64,000 nt of DNA from NCBI RefSeq assembly GCF_003865135.1, contig NZ_BHZC01000001.1, positions 2,976,001 to 3,040,000 of the forward strand. The letters are read 5' to 3'. The translations under genes were made by a program, and so were the position numbers. Source of the DNA: Streptomyces chrestomyceticus JCM 4735. GTDB taxonomy: Bacteria > Actinomycetota > Actinomycetes > Streptomycetales > Streptomycetaceae. Every line of letters begins with the position of its first letter. Within the stretch, counting starts at the first letter, position 1. The notes under the pieces were generated by a model. The model was given only the letters and a program-made list of their open reading frames with translations, did no database searches and was not told the DNA's origin. Below, one piece after another: positions 63,901 through 64,000 of the stretch.

Positions 63901-64000
63901 GGCGTTCCGCAAGGCCGAAGAGGAGCGCAAACAGAGAGAAAAGGAGAAGGCCGAGAAGAAAATTTGCCGCCCCAATCTCTCGCACGAGCTGGCCGACGTG
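60998..64000 (+). CDS. Secreted ALF-repeat, Ala-rich coiled-coil protein, partial (right end missing)
   Basis: 1001 codons from ATG 60998, with AAGGA 7 bases upstream; no stop before the edge. A long signal follows (basic start, SMVLSAALVAGLMG), so it is secreted. Four ALF repeats (PF03752 type, for example AALKGTPEDVVKFLAQGQYEA) cover about 70-245, an Ala-rich coiled coil about 250-620, four more ALF repeats about 625-810, a second Ala-rich stretch, then a Lys/Glu-rich segment before the edge. Proteins of this plan in Streptomyces often end in a toxin or nuclease-like domain, but nothing here shows one. Three TTA codons (61028, 61037, 61073) lie within the first 26, so translation should need the bldA tRNA. 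GC is lower at the 5' end than in neighbours. Confidence 0.85.
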   Translation, partial: MRRGRPGTNALRPLGRQEPAFRRGQLLRRGACSMVLSAALVAGLMGSHVAGATEIVEDDPLLRRGQAVDAWMDGGSGVKAAAEQALLGTDEDIRKFLAQKDRIEFDDDYIDASRVFDAGGPAVRAAAKAALKAGKADAPEPVRAFLRDGWKAPLQQDQQVEVSRIINFGGKGVQDAGKAALKGTPEDVVKFLAQGQYEARRKDDEVEVSRLVNTGGPAVQAAGKVALKGTPEDITEFLEVGQFVARNRDQEHATIAQLAEQATQAGIRAKNATQQAQDASARAIEASALAKEAALKAAEETEAAKGDAQQAAVKAKRAADAARGAAAAAQQAIGAANAANRAARIAALAAAQTAAAAASAANAANDAYNASIAAATNAGRAGEARDMAKKARQAAALADTSAEAAKKAGEASLAAGAAAGAAHSAGADADAAADAADRANAYARAAGVHSGEAAAAAAETRRHAREANRAANAAEALARRSADAAFEARAAANSAATHARNAAAAADEAAQHAGEAAKAAEEANKHAAAAKLAAEAADTAAATAKKVFDVARQTEAEDLATRTSAAIERARTRASQTASLTATSAAGLAEARSLDTTAAELAAEADKAGADTKVLVGKGRALAMKALKLRGSWSQDAAARALSGSDEDVLDYLRRGWTEAGQDESREQVSRLSTHSPYEVVRTAAAQALKGSDQQIRDFLTSGQYDVAATDLTVRVSQINGTGGPGVKEASKAALRDGRGKVLAAFIATGQYAAQNSDEQVIASKLVNDGGPEVKAAAKVALAGSPDQLHEFVQTGQYMADRKDKLAANHVAQMQRLVSEASLVAAQAQRNRWLAAQAAAEANKASTDATAAAAEARKSAELAEDYRRAADQSATSAETSAAQAADSAKRARKAADAADLDAKAAEQSAAQAEFSADYARRSANAANESATEARFSALSAGKSAAEADTLASQAWESVRKKLEAEEAEAFRKAEEERKQREKEKAEKKICRPNLSHELADV

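Overview
The window is high-GC actinobacterial DNA, almost certainly a Streptomyces chromosome. GC is strongly biased to third codon positions, GTG and TTG starts are common, ribosome binding sites are GGAGG-like, and TTA codons are nearly absent. Typical streptomycete families are present: paired L,D-transpeptidases, M4 metalloproteases, an ECF41 sigma factor, the GlgE pathway and an ALF-repeat secreted protein. I saw no tRNA, rRNA, CRISPR array or insertion sequence.

Layout. 1-5.1 kb: the end of a secreted protein gene, an RsbW-like ATP-binding protein, a crotonase and two tandem lipoprotein L,D-transpeptidases, all on the minus strand. 5.2-13.5 kb: glycogen debranching enzyme GlgX, a two-gene heterodimeric ABC exporter and a convergent DHA2 efflux pump. 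13.9-16.5 kb: an FAD oxidoreductase, a frameshifted ECF41 sigma gene and a DinB-like protein. 17.1-21.3 kb: two paralogous secreted M4 proteases that share an upstream module. 21.4-25.4 kb: a NarL-type response regulator and its likely kinase, separated by an XRE/coiled-coil regulator and a 53-residue membrane protein. 25.4-27.8 kb: an MDR oxidoreductase divergent from a GlxA-type regulator, then a small monooxygenase-like protein.

The core is 27.9-40.0 kb: glgP, then divergently glgE-treS-pep2-glgB. TreS makes maltose from trehalose, Pep2 phosphorylates it, GlgE extends alpha-1,4-glucan with maltose-1-phosphate, and GlgB branches it. GlgP degrades the polymer and GlgX (5.2 kb) removes limit branches. 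No glgC or glgA was seen.

40.0-52.3 kb: an aldo/keto reductase, a DUF4259 protein, an efflux pump with a divergent TetR and three tandem operators, a DctA transporter with its CitA/DcuS-type two-component system, and a sugar ABC operon (lipoprotein plus two permeases, no ATPase) followed by a streptogrisin-like protein lacking the catalytic His and Ser. 52.3-64 kb: a 14-repeat WD40 nSTAND protein, a DsbA-like gene whose frame stays open into a MacB-type ABC ATPase, the FtsX-like permease, and the first 3 kb of an ALF-repeat secreted protein with three TTA codons near its start; it runs off the right edge.

Main points for a second look: the catalytically dead S1 protease in a sugar-uptake operon, the ECF41 frameshift inside its signature motif, the hidden 53-residue gene beside the XRE/coiled-coil regulator, the TTA cluster in the ALF-repeat gene, and the tandem TetR operators. 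Three loci (sigma, treS, the DsbA-like gene) look as if a base or stop was lost, so sequencing error should be excluded first.
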